From the NCBI GenBank assembly GCA_003542955.1, contig DPJP01000498.1:1808-8097 (forward strand): a DNA stretch of 6,290 nucleotides, written 5' to 3'. Positions 1-5,763 of the stretch are shown here, one piece after another. Position 1 is the first letter of the stretch. Each line of letters opens with the position of its first letter. Source of the DNA: Armatimonadota bacterium (GTDB lineage: Bacteria > Armatimonadota > Zipacnadia > Zipacnadales > UBA11051). The notes below the pieces were generated by a model. It did not search any database and was not told the origin of the DNA. It saw nothing but the letters and a program-made list of their open reading frames with translations. The position numbers and the translations under genes are program-made.

Positions 1-1505
1 ATTTCATAGCGGCGATTGACCTGGGTACCACCTCCTGCCGTGCGGAGTTGTTTGCCGCCGATGGCAGTTCGCTGGGTCGCCACAGTGTCGAATACCCGGT
101 TCTCACACCGGAGCCGGGCGCGGCGGAGCAGGATGCGGAGGGCTGGTGGGACGCCGTCTGCGCATGCATGCGCGCCACACTGCGGGAGGCGGGCGTCGGC
201 GGGGCCGATGTTGCCGCGGTCGGCCTCAGCGCTCAGGGCCACTCGTGGGTGCCCACCGACGGGCGCTTCAGACCACTGCGCAATGCGTTCACCTGGCTCG
301 ATCAGCGTGCCGCGCCACACGCCCGCGAGTTGCTCGAAGAGCGCGGCGCGGAGTTCTGGGGCGCCCTCGCAGGCAAGACGCCCGGCCCGTGGCACATGCT
401 CCCGCAACTGATGTGGCTGCGGGAGGCGGAGCCGGGGACATCCCGTGCGGCCGCCCATCTGCTCATGGCCCATGACTTCATCATGGCGAGGCTCACGGGC
501 GAGACCGTTACCGACTACACGACCGCCGCGGCGGCGCTGCTGTTCGACGTCGCCCATCTCGAGTGGGACCAGACACTCCTGCACACCTGCCAGGTGGAGC
601 CCGCGCTACTCCCGGTAGCCGTCGCATCCGGCACTCCCGTGGGCCACCTGACACCGGAGGCGGCGGAGGCGACCGGCCTGGGTACCACAACAATCGCCGT
701 GACCGGCGCCCAGGACCAGAAGTGCGCCGCCTATGGGGCCGGGCTTGCAGAGGGTGTTGCGACGGCATCACTCGGCACTGCGACCGCCATCGAGGCACTG
801 CTTGACCGCCCGCTCTTCCAGACGGATGTACCGATCCCGTGCTTCCCCTACCTCACGCCCGAACGGTGGGTCCTCGAGGCAGCCATCACGACCACCGGGG
901 GAGCAGTGAACTGGCTGCGCGACGCCCTGCGGCCGGTCGAACCTGCGTTGTCCCACGCCGGGCTGTCCGAGCTGGCGGAGTCCGCGCCGCCCGGCAGCCG
1001 TGGAGTGGTGTTCTTCCCCTTCCTCGCGGGCGCGGGCACGCCGCACGGGCGCTTCGAGGCCACTGCCGCGTTCTCAGGCATCACTCTGGCAGCCACCGTC
1101 GGCGACTTCGCACGTGCGGTCTTCGAGGGATGCTCCTACGAAGTAGCCACCGCACTGGGGGCGATGCGCGCGGCCGGCGCACGCATCGACAGACTCCACG
1201 TCTTCGGCGGCGGAGTGCGCTCGGAGCTGTGGATGCAGCTACTCGCGGCGGTCTGCGGGGTGCCGGTGTACGCATGCACGGAGGCCGAGACCGCGCTGCG
1301 AGGCGCCGCCATGCTTGCCGCCAGGGGAGTACTCGGATCGCGCAGGGGCGCGGGCCTGGTTGATGCGCTCCGCTCCGGTGTGGAACACGTTGCCGTCGAC
1401 ACGCACTTCTCTGAGCTTTACCATCCGCTCATGGCCCGCTACTGCCGGGCCAGGGACGCCTACTGGACATTCGAAGGCATACTCAATATGGAGGATACGC
1501 CATGA
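1..1505 (+). CDS. FGGY-family carbohydrate kinase (xylulokinase-like), 5'-truncated by window edge
   Basis: This cytoplasmic kinase should phosphorylate a sugar or polyol with ATP. The frame is open from base 3, and the visible product is 500 residues, so only a few N-terminal codons are missing (the family is about 480-510 aa). Residues 5-13 are IDLGTTSCR, the phosphate-binding start of FGGY domain I. GLSAQGHSW (about 74-82) and TWLDQRA (97-103) match the substrate-side segments of xylulokinases. GAQDQ at 235-239 carries the likely catalytic Asp238, where xylulokinases have GGGDN/Q. Domain II has FLAGAGTPH (340-348) and the adenosine-binding GGGVRSELW (402-410). The substrate cannot be read from sequence: TPHG replaces the commoner TPHWD, and xylulose, ribulose or another ketose or polyol are all possible. 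The stop codon overlaps the next gene's start as ATGA, so the two are probably translationally coupled. Family assignment is secure; the specific substrate is not. Confidence 0.93.
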   Translation, partial: FIAAIDLGTTSCRAELFAADGSSLGRHSVEYPVLTPEPGAAEQDAEGWWDAVCACMRATLREAGVGGADVAAVGLSAQGHSWVPTDGRFRPLRNAFTWLDQRAAPHARELLEERGAEFWGALAGKTPGPWHMLPQLMWLREAEPGTSRAAAHLLMAHDFIMARLTGETVTDYTTAAAALLFDVAHLEWDQTLLHTCQVEPALLPVAVASGTPVGHLTPEAAEATGLGTTTIAVTGAQDQKCAAYGAGLAEGVATASLGTATAIEALLDRPLFQTDVPIPCFPYLTPERWVLEAAITTTGGAVNWLRDALRPVEPALSHAGLSELAESAPPGSRGVVFFPFLAGAGTPHGRFEATAAFSGITLAATVGDFARAVFEGCSYEVATALGAMRAAGARIDRLHVFGGGVRSELWMQLLAAVCGVPVYACTEAETALRGAAMLAARGVLGSRRGAGLVDALRSGVEHVAVDTHFSELYHPLMARYCRARDAYWTFEGILNMEDTP

Positions 1506-2275
1506 AAGCGTATATACTGACCGACCTCGAGGGCCCCGCGATGATCAGTCGCTTCGCACAGACGCGCGATGTCACCCCGGAGGAGAAGAAGCACTGGATG
1601 TACTTTCTCACCGGGGAGATCAACGCGTGCATCGACGGCATTCTCGACTTCGACCCCGACGCGGAGGTGATCGTCTGGGACGGGCACGGCAGCGGGGGGA
1701 TCGATGAGAAGAGCTTCCACAAGCGGGGCAAGCTGATCGCGCGCGGGCCGATCCGGGCGCCCTACTACCTCGACAGGAGCTTCGACGCGCTGATGTTTGT
1801 CGGCCAGCATGCGAAGATGGGCGACAGGGGCGTGCTGTGTCACACCTACTCATCCAAGAGCATCGAGTATTACAAGATCAACGGCGTCGAGCTGGGCGAG
1901 TTCGGGTGCCGCGCCCTGATGGCCGGCACAATGGGTGTGCCGACAACCTTCGTCGCGGGTGACGACGTCACGATCGAGGAAGCCCGTGAGTTGGTGCCCA
2001 ACATCGTCGGCGCGGCCGTGAAGCAGGCGCTCTCGCGGGAGCTGGCGATCCATCTGTCGCATGAGGCCGCGTGCGAGTTGATCCGCGAGCAGGCACGCGT
2101 GGCGTGCGAACGCACTCCCGAGATCGAGCCCTACTACTTTCCGGGGCCCTACACGCAGGAGATCCGTGTGCTGGAAGGCGTCAGCATCCAGGGCTACCTC
2201 GACGCCGGGGCGGAGTATGTCGACAACCGCACCGTCCGCATCACGAAGGAGAACATCTGTGAACTGAGCATTTGA
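1502..2275 (+). CDS. M55 family metallopeptidase (DppA-like D-aminopeptidase)
   Basis: A 257-aa cytoplasmic zinc peptidase related to Bacillus subtilis DppA, which removes N-terminal D-amino acids from short peptides and assembles into a barrel-shaped decamer. The metal-site residues align with DppA almost by number: Asp8 and Glu10 in TDLEG, His62 in WDGHG, His103 in VGQHA and Glu133 in LGE. His114 in LCHTYSS matches the DppA active-site His115. The VAGDD (151-155) and AAVKQALSR (171-179) blocks are also typical of M55. The start is ATG 1502, which overlaps the kinase stop (ATGA) and has GGAGGA at 1490-1495 with 6-nt spacing. The protein is slightly shorter than DppA (about 274 aa), differing mainly after residue 205. 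Coupling to a sugar kinase, rather than to a dipeptide transporter as in the dpp operon, suggests a different physiological substrate. The family and an intact active site are clear; D-amino peptide specificity is inferred. Confidence 0.92.
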   Translation: MKAYILTDLEGPAMISRFAQTRDVTPEEKKHWMYFLTGEINACIDGILDFDPDAEVIVWDGHGSGGIDEKSFHKRGKLIARGPIRAPYYLDRSFDALMFVGQHAKMGDRGVLCHTYSSKSIEYYKINGVELGEFGCRALMAGTMGVPTTFVAGDDVTIEEARELVPNIVGAAVKQALSRELAIHLSHEAACELIREQARVACERTPEIEPYYFPGPYTQEIRVLEGVSIQGYLDAGAEYVDNRTVRITKENICELSI

Positions 2276-2352
2276 GGGAATGCGGCCTTCGGGTGTCGAA
2301 TGGATAAACGGTGCGAGCGGTACGCATTGCAGCCACACACATGGTGGTGCTT

Positions 2353-3465
2353 ATGACGAGTCTGAGACGCGTCCAGATACGCGGCTTCAAGTCGATCAAG
2401 GAGCTTGACCTCGAGTTGGGTCCCTTGACGGTGTTGATCGGCGCGAACGGGGCTGGGAAGTCGAATCTTGTGAGTTTCCTCAGTATGCTGAGTTCCGCGA
2501 TGAGCGGAGCGCTTCAGTTGTGGGTGGGCAAGGGAGGCGGCGCAGACACGCTCCTCCATTACGGTGCCGCCACGACCACGCGGATCGACGGAGAACTGGA
2601 GTTCGCGACGGATGCGGCCACGAGCGCCTACTCATTCGCACTCGAGCATGCGGCTGATGACGCACTGGTGTTCGCGAAGGAGAGCGTCGGGATCACGTGC
2701 GGCGAGTGCTCGCTGCGAACCAACCTGCGGGCCCTTGGGACCGGGCACAGGGAGAGCCTGCTCACCCAGGCCGCCGACGGCGGCGATCGCGCTGCAGCGG
2801 CGATACGGGCGGCCATCGGCAGGTGGGGCTGCTACCACTTCCACGATACGTCGCCGCAGGCGAAGGTTCGCCTCTACCACTACATTGAGGACAACCGCTC
2901 CCTCCGAGACGATGGGGGCAACCTTGCGCCCATGCTCTATCGACTCGCAAGGACACACCCCGACCACTACGAGCGGATTGTCTCGACCATTCGCCTGGTG
3001 GCCCCCTTCTTCGACGATTTCGTCCTGGAGCCGTCCGCACTCAATGAACGGCAGATAATGCTGAGGTGGCAAGAGCACGGGCGGGGCATGCTGTTCGGCC
3101 CCCATCTGTTGTCCGACGGAACGCTCCGCTTCATGGCGCTGGCGACGCTCCTCCTGCAGCCCCCGGAGCTGCTCCCCGGCCTTATTGTCGTGGACGAGCC
3201 TGAGCTGGGCCTGCACCCGTATGCGCTCCGTGCCCTGGGTGACCTGGTGCGGCTGGTCGTCGACCGGTCGCAGGTGATTCTCTCCACTCAGTCGGCTGAT
3301 CTCGTTAACTGCTTTGGCGTCGAGGACATCATTGTGGTGGATCGGCAGGCTGGGAGGTCGGTGTTCACGCGACCGCACAGCGTCGCCCTCGCCGAGTGGC
3401 TTGACGAGTACACGCTTGCGGAGTTGTGGGAGAAGAACGTCATCGGGGGGCTCCCATCCACGTGA
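2353..3465 (+). CDS. AAA/ABC-type ATPase (AAA_21, OLD-like), paired with DUF4276
   Basis: A 370-aa soluble ATPase of the SMC/RecF/OLD-like class. The N-terminus VQIRGFKSIKELDLELGPLTV is typical of the family and leads into the Walker A loop GANGAGKS at 30-37. The ABC-signature-like segment LLSDGTLRF lies at 252-260. Walker B is LIVVDEPELGLHP with Asp281 and Glu282, followed by ILSTQSADLV (about 309-318), the sensor strand usual in AAA_21/AAA_15 proteins. No long coiled coil or nuclease domain is present, so the protein is only the motor. ATG 2353 is chosen because homologues begin just before the (V/I)x(I)xGFKSI strand and GGTGG lies upstream. In-frame ATG 2341 and GTG 2311 are possible but lack a good Shine-Dalgarno. 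It lies 77 bp after the M55 gene and overlaps the next gene as GTGA. The effector is presumably the downstream DUF4276 protein; a role in phage defence is inferred from this architecture. Confidence 0.9.
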   Translation: MTSLRRVQIRGFKSIKELDLELGPLTVLIGANGAGKSNLVSFLSMLSSAMSGALQLWVGKGGGADTLLHYGAATTTRIDGELEFATDAATSAYSFALEHAADDALVFAKESVGITCGECSLRTNLRALGTGHRESLLTQAADGGDRAAAAIRAAIGRWGCYHFHDTSPQAKVRLYHYIEDNRSLRDDGGNLAPMLYRLARTHPDHYERIVSTIRLVAPFFDDFVLEPSALNERQIMLRWQEHGRGMLFGPHLLSDGTLRFMALATLLLQPPELLPGLIVVDEPELGLHPYALRALGDLVRLVVDRSQVILSTQSADLVNCFGVEDIIVVDRQAGRSVFTRPHSVALAEWLDEYTLAELWEKNVIGGLPST

Positions 3466-4142
3466 TCCGACTGAACGTTGTCGTGGAGGGTGACACGGAG
3501 TGGGCGTTCGCGCGGGGGCTCCTTGTGGAGCACCTGTTGCAGCACGGTGTATTGTGCATCCCGATGAAGGTCGTCACCTCACGCGCAGGCGGCCGGACGT
3601 TCCGCGGCGGCGCAGTCACTTACGGCAGGATCAGGGGTGATGTCATACGCTGCATTCGCGGACAGCCGACCTCTGAATGCCGCGTCACGACGATGTTTGA
3701 CCTCTATGGCTTGCCGCGGGACTTCCCGGGCTCCAACGATGCGGCGAAGGCAACCGACTGTTATCAGAAGGTGCAGCTACTGGAGGACGCCTTTGCGCGT
3801 GATATCCACGACTGGCGGTTCATGCCATACCTGCAGCTGCACGAGTTCGAGGCACTCATCCTGACCGATCCGCTGAAGTTCAGTGTCTTCTTCCCCGACA
3901 TCGGCCGCGCTGCTCTGGAGCTGGCGGAGATGTCCGCCGGCTGCGGCGCCCCGGAGCGTATCGACGACAGCCCCGAGGGCGCGCCATCGAAGCGCATCGC
4001 GCGTGTGTTCCCACCATACGCTGCCGCCAAGGCGACTGCCGGTCCGCGGATTGCCGAGGAGATCGGCCTGGACACCATGCGAGCCGCGTGTCCGCACTTC
4101 GATGAGTGGGTCACTAAGCTCGAACAACTTGGCTCCGGGTGA
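3462..4142 (+). CDS. DUF4276 family protein, predicted TOPRIM-like partner of the upstream ATPase
   Basis: A 226-aa soluble protein. VVVEGDTEW (residues 6-14, Glu9), MFDLYGLPRDFPG (78-90, Asp80) and LQLHEFEALILTDP (124-137, Glu129 and Glu131) are the three hallmark DUF4276 blocks. The tail is also typical: PSKRI at 175-179, a YAAAKATAG segment and CPHFDEW at 210-216. The order of an early acidic VEG-E strand and a later acidic strand resembles the TOPRIM fold of OLD nucleases and topoisomerases, so metal-dependent nucleic-acid cleavage is a reasonable hypothesis, not shown. The start is GTG 3462, overlapping the ATPase stop as GTGA, with a G-run at 3445-3450 about 11 nt upstream. An earlier in-frame GTG at 3426 would add 12 unlike-family residues inside the ATPase gene and is less likely. 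Coupling implies stoichiometric production with the ATPase. The family call is strong; molecular activity is unknown. Confidence 0.88.
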   Translation: MIRLNVVVEGDTEWAFARGLLVEHLLQHGVLCIPMKVVTSRAGGRTFRGGAVTYGRIRGDVIRCIRGQPTSECRVTTMFDLYGLPRDFPGSNDAAKATDCYQKVQLLEDAFARDIHDWRFMPYLQLHEFEALILTDPLKFSVFFPDIGRAALELAEMSAGCGAPERIDDSPEGAPSKRIARVFPPYAAAKATAGPRIAEEIGLDTMRAACPHFDEWVTKLEQLGSG

Positions 4143-4177
4143 GTTGCTCTCGGGAGTAGGCGCCCTTCAGTCAACAA

Positions 4178-4207
4178 CAACGCCCCTCCGACCGCGGAGG
4201 GGCGTTG
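4178..4207. terminator. Bidirectional intrinsic terminator between convergent genes
   Basis: A perfect 13-bp stem pairs 4178-4190 with 4195-4207 around an ACCG loop. It lies 35 bp after the DUF4276 stop and 30 bp after the pseudopilin stop, so it serves both converging transcripts. On the minus strand the hairpin is followed by TTGTTGTTG, a reasonable U-rich tail; on the plus strand there is no T-run, so it should work best for the pseudopilin gene. Confidence 0.85.
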
Positions 4208-4237
4208 GCATGTCTCTTGGTTATCGGTCAGGCCGGG

Positions 4238-4867
4238 CTAGAAGTTGTAGCTTGGGTGCCAGTAGCGCTGATCGTCGAGGTCGTTCTTCTTCATCCACTT
4301 GGCGTGCCCGTCATAGAAGCAGACGTTGAGGCCGTCGTTATGCGGGGCCTGAACGCGGCTCGCGAAGTAGTAGCGGTACGTAGCGCCGGCGGCCTGCCAG
4401 GCCGCGTAGCCGTAGCCGTCGCTGTCGCCGATCATCACCTTCTGCGCCGGTGAGGTCACCTCGGCGAGCGCACGGTTGTCCATGTCCATGTTATCCCAGT
4501 ATGACAGACCCTCGCCCTGCATGCTCACGACACTGCACACGGGCCGCATGACGCGATCGTCATTGACGGGGCTACCCTTGCTCGGGCAGACGAAGATCTG
4601 GTGGTTCTTCACGTAGGGGAGGATGACGAAGTGTGTGCACTGCAGGTGACCATGTGCGAGGTCACCGCAGCGATGGATGGGCGTCCGCTCGTCGTAGTCC
4701 TGGATGTACATGAGTTGGCCAAGGCCGACTTGCTTGACGTTGCTCAGACAACTCGACTGCCTGGCCTTCTCGCGGGCCCGCGCGAAGACAGGAAACAGTA
4801 TCGCCGCGAGAATCGCGATGATCGCGATAACCACAAGCAACTCAATCAGTGTGAAGCCTCTGCGCAC
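4238..4867 (-). CDS. Type II secretion/type IV pilin-like pseudopilin (DUF1559-like, H-X9-DG C-terminus)
   Basis: A 209-aa prepilin-type secreted protein. The short basic leader MRRG is followed by [19 protein letters not shown]: prepilin peptidase should cut after Gly4 and methylate Phe5, and Glu9 is the conserved Glu5 of mature pilins. The [12 protein letters not shown] and CLSNVKQ segments (25-46) lead into a globular domain with FVCPS (92-96). The C-terminal part has His176-x9-Asp186-Gly187, the H-X9-DG motif of this large family in Armatimonadota and planctomycete-like bacteria. Such proteins are often present in dozens to hundreds of copies per genome; their individual roles are mostly unknown, either as minor pseudopilins or as surface proteins using a pilin-type anchor. 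The start is GTG 4867: an in-frame TGA lies three codons upstream and AAGGGG sits at a good distance. No other secretion or pilus gene adjoins it, so it appears monocistronic and is not a core gsp operon gene. Confidence 0.92.
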   Translation of the reverse strand: MRRGFTLIELLVVIAIIAILAAILFPVFARAREKARQSSCLSNVKQVGLGQLMYIQDYDERTPIHRCGDLAHGHLQCTHFVILPYVKNHQIFVCPSKGSPVNDDRVMRPVCSVVSMQGEGLSYWDNMDMDNRALAEVTSPAQKVMIGDSDGYGYAAWQAAGATYRYYFASRVQAPHNDGLNVCFYDGHAKWMKKNDLDDQRYWHPSYNF

Positions 4868-4876
4868 GTCTGATCA

Positions 4877-4882
4877 CCCCTT
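4877..4882 (-). promoter_or_regulatory. Ribosome binding site of the pseudopilin gene
   Basis: AAGGGG on the minus strand, 9 nt before GTG 4867. With the in-frame TGA at 4874-4876 it fixes the unusual GTG as the start. Confidence 0.7.
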
Positions 4883-4994
4883 GGGCGTTTCGTTGGATCC
4901 GGCAGGTGTGTGTGAGAAGTAGCTGAGCGAGACGACCGGTGCATGTGCCCGCTCCGGTCACCCGCGCTGCGCCTCTACATGCAACTCTGCGGAT

Positions 4995-5024
4995 ACTGTA
5001 CCACCTGCGGTGACCATTCTGCAA
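4995..5024 (-). promoter_or_regulatory. Candidate sigma70-type promoter of the pseudopilin gene
   Basis: On the minus strand, TTGCAG (5024-5019) and TACAGT (5000-4995) are 18 nt apart. The -10-like hexamer is preceded by TGG, an extended -10 arrangement. The match to consensus is only moderate. It implies an untranslated leader of about 120 nt before GTG 4867. It could be chance. Confidence 0.25.
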
Positions 5025-5073
5025 CAGAGAACACATGCAAGTGCCCCCCAGAACACGGTCCGCGATATCGAGA

Positions 5074-5101
5074 GCCCGCACCGAATTCGACCGGTGCGGG
5101 C
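5074..5101 (-). terminator. Hairpin terminator after the ferredoxin gene
   Basis: A perfect 10-bp GC-rich stem pairs 5074-5083 with 5092-5101 around an 8-nt loop. It begins 34 bp downstream of the minus-strand ferredoxin stop. No U-tract follows on the minus strand, so it may be a weak or Rho-assisted terminator, or simply a 3'-end stabilising hairpin. Confidence 0.55.
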
Positions 5102-5135
5102 CTTGTTGCCACTTCCGTTGACTCGACGGTCTGAG

Positions 5136-5534
5136 CTACCTGCTGACCGCTCCGACCGGGCAGGCCTTTGCGCCCTTCTCGACCGCTGCCGCGGGTGCTC
5201 CAGGCTTGACCTCCGCCTTGTTCGTGCTCGGGTTCATCTTGAACGCGTCGGGCGCCACCCGCACGCACTTGGCGCACCCGATGCACTTGCTTGCGTCCAC
5301 GCGTGCTGAGGAACTTGCCTGTGAAGCGCCATCTCCATTGGCCTCACGGGCTGCCGAGGGGACGTACGGGCACCCCGCACACCCTGAGTCGGCATGTGTG
5401 CAGATATTGCCCGTCGAGGGGCATGCAGTGCCTGCAACTGCCTGATGGCCACCGTATGCTGCATACCCGACTGCCGCAGCAGCCAGAACCGCCACGACGA
5501 GCAGAGTCACCTTCGCATTTCGCGTCAGTTTCAT
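5136..5534 (-). CDS. Exported or membrane-anchored single [4Fe-4S] ferredoxin-like protein
   Basis: A 132-aa protein. A basic N-terminus (MKLTRNAK) precedes a hydrophobic segment at about 9-27, a Sec signal or N-in membrane anchor. A linker rich in Ala and Ser follows. The C-terminal ferredoxin domain (about 78-132) has C84-x2-C87-x2-C90 and Cys125-Pro, the ligand set of one [4Fe-4S] cluster in mono-cluster ferredoxins. Before it, Cys38-x6-Cys45-x6-Cys52-x2-Cys55 forms a second cysteine group that normal ferredoxins lack and that may bind metal or form disulfides. ATG 5534 is preferred: AGGGG lies 8 nt upstream, whereas the in-frame GTG codons at 5540 and 5543 overlap that site. There is no twin-arginine motif. 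Cys38 is a poor lipobox (GTAC), so lipidation is unlikely. The gene stands alone and its redox partner is not visible. The ferredoxin call is firm; location outside the membrane is inferred. Confidence 0.85.
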   Translation of the reverse strand: MKLTRNAKVTLLVVAVLAAAAVGYAAYGGHQAVAGTACPSTGNICTHADSGCAGCPYVPSAAREANGDGASQASSSARVDASKCIGCAKCVRVAPDAFKMNPSTNKAEVKPGAPAAAVEKGAKACPVGAVSR

Positions 5535-5542
5535 CTTCACCA

Positions 5543-5547
5543 CCCCT
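5543..5547 (-). promoter_or_regulatory. Ribosome binding site deciding the ferredoxin start
   Basis: AGGGG on the minus strand, 8 nt before ATG 5534. It overlaps the upstream in-frame GTG at 5543, which argues against starting there. Confidence 0.65.
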
Positions 5548-5649
5548 GAACTACCGGCTTTCTATTGCTCGTCCACAAGGACGTCGCAGCACCGGCAGAT
5601 ATTCCATCATTCCGTTACCGCAATTCTTGATGCCGCGCGTCGCGCCACC

Positions 5650-5719
5650 CCCCCGGCAGGTGTACGACCGGTCTGGGCGAACAGTGACCGCAGCGGACAA
5701 GCCCTGTACTTGCCGGGGG
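5650..5719 (+). other. Long imperfect inverted repeat, possible structured 5' leader RNA
   Basis: Bases 5650-5664 pair with 5705-5719 in a 15-bp stem, 12 Watson-Crick and 3 G-U pairs, enclosing 40 nt that can form a small inner hairpin (5669-5673 with 5686-5690). The three wobble pairs become A-C mismatches on the opposite strand, so the fold favours plus-strand RNA, that is, the leader of the gene starting at 5764. No known riboswitch class is recognised. It could also be a DNA-level site in this divergent intergenic region. Confidence 0.35.
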
Positions 5720-5738
5720 TCGGGCCCAACGTTCTGAC

Positions 5739-5748
5739 GCACCGGTGC
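5739..5748. promoter_or_regulatory. 10-bp perfect palindrome just upstream of a ribosome binding site
   Basis: GCACCGGTGC ends 2 nt before the AGGGGG ribosome binding site of the gene at 5764. A dimeric regulator could bind here and block expression, or it may be chance in GC-rich DNA. Confidence 0.2.
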
Positions 5749-5750
5749 TG

Positions 5751-5756
5751 AGGGGG
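5751..5756 (+). promoter_or_regulatory. Strong ribosome binding site of the gene at 5764
   Basis: AGGGGG with 7-nt spacing to ATG 5764. It fixes the start of a reading frame that runs off the window. Confidence 0.75.
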
Positions 5757-5763
5757 TTCACAC

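Noticed and set aside
19..688. Repeated CCTGGGTACCAC at 19-30 and 677-688
   Set aside because: Both copies encode LGTT-type stretches of the kinase. There are only two copies within one gene, explained by coding content rather than a repeat element.
839..1363. 174-residue Arg-rich frame on the plus strand inside the kinase gene
   Set aside because: Arg/Gly-rich out-of-frame composition typical of a GC-rich shadow; the kinase frame holds the conserved motifs.
2272..2301. TTGAGG/TCGAAT pair, 18 nt apart, as a promoter for the ATPase pair
   Set aside because: Only 4 of 6 matches in each hexamer, and it overlaps the M55 stop codon; too weak to annotate.
1850..2338. 162-residue open frame on the minus strand, opposite the M55 gene
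   Set aside because: Antisense to a gene with a full set of M55 residues; no domain or ribosome binding site supports it.
2311..2352. Upstream GTG 2311 or ATG 2341 as start of the ATPase
   Set aside because: They add 14 or 4 residues that do not fit the family's usual N-terminus, and neither has a good ribosome binding site.
2632..3378. 248-residue open frame on the minus strand, opposite the ATPase gene
   Set aside because: It lies wholly antisense to a gene with complete ATPase motifs, has no recognisable domain, and such long shadows are common in high-GC DNA.
4934..4959. 6-bp inverted repeat (GACCGG/CCGGTC) with a 14-nt loop in the pseudopilin leader
   Set aside because: Short stem with a large loop and many equivalents expected in GC-rich DNA.
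4943..5134. Small Cys-rich frame on the plus strand (63 residues with several CxxC-like pairs) between the pseudopilin and ferredoxin genes
   Set aside because: There is no Shine-Dalgarno, it runs through the ferredoxin hairpin, and the cysteines come from TGC/TGT triplets in a non-coding stretch. Conservation in relatives would be needed to revive it.
5291..5737. 148-residue frame on the plus strand overlapping the ferredoxin gene and the intergenic region
   Set aside because: Mostly antisense to the ferredoxin, Arg/Pro-rich, and without any recognisable domain or ribosome binding site.
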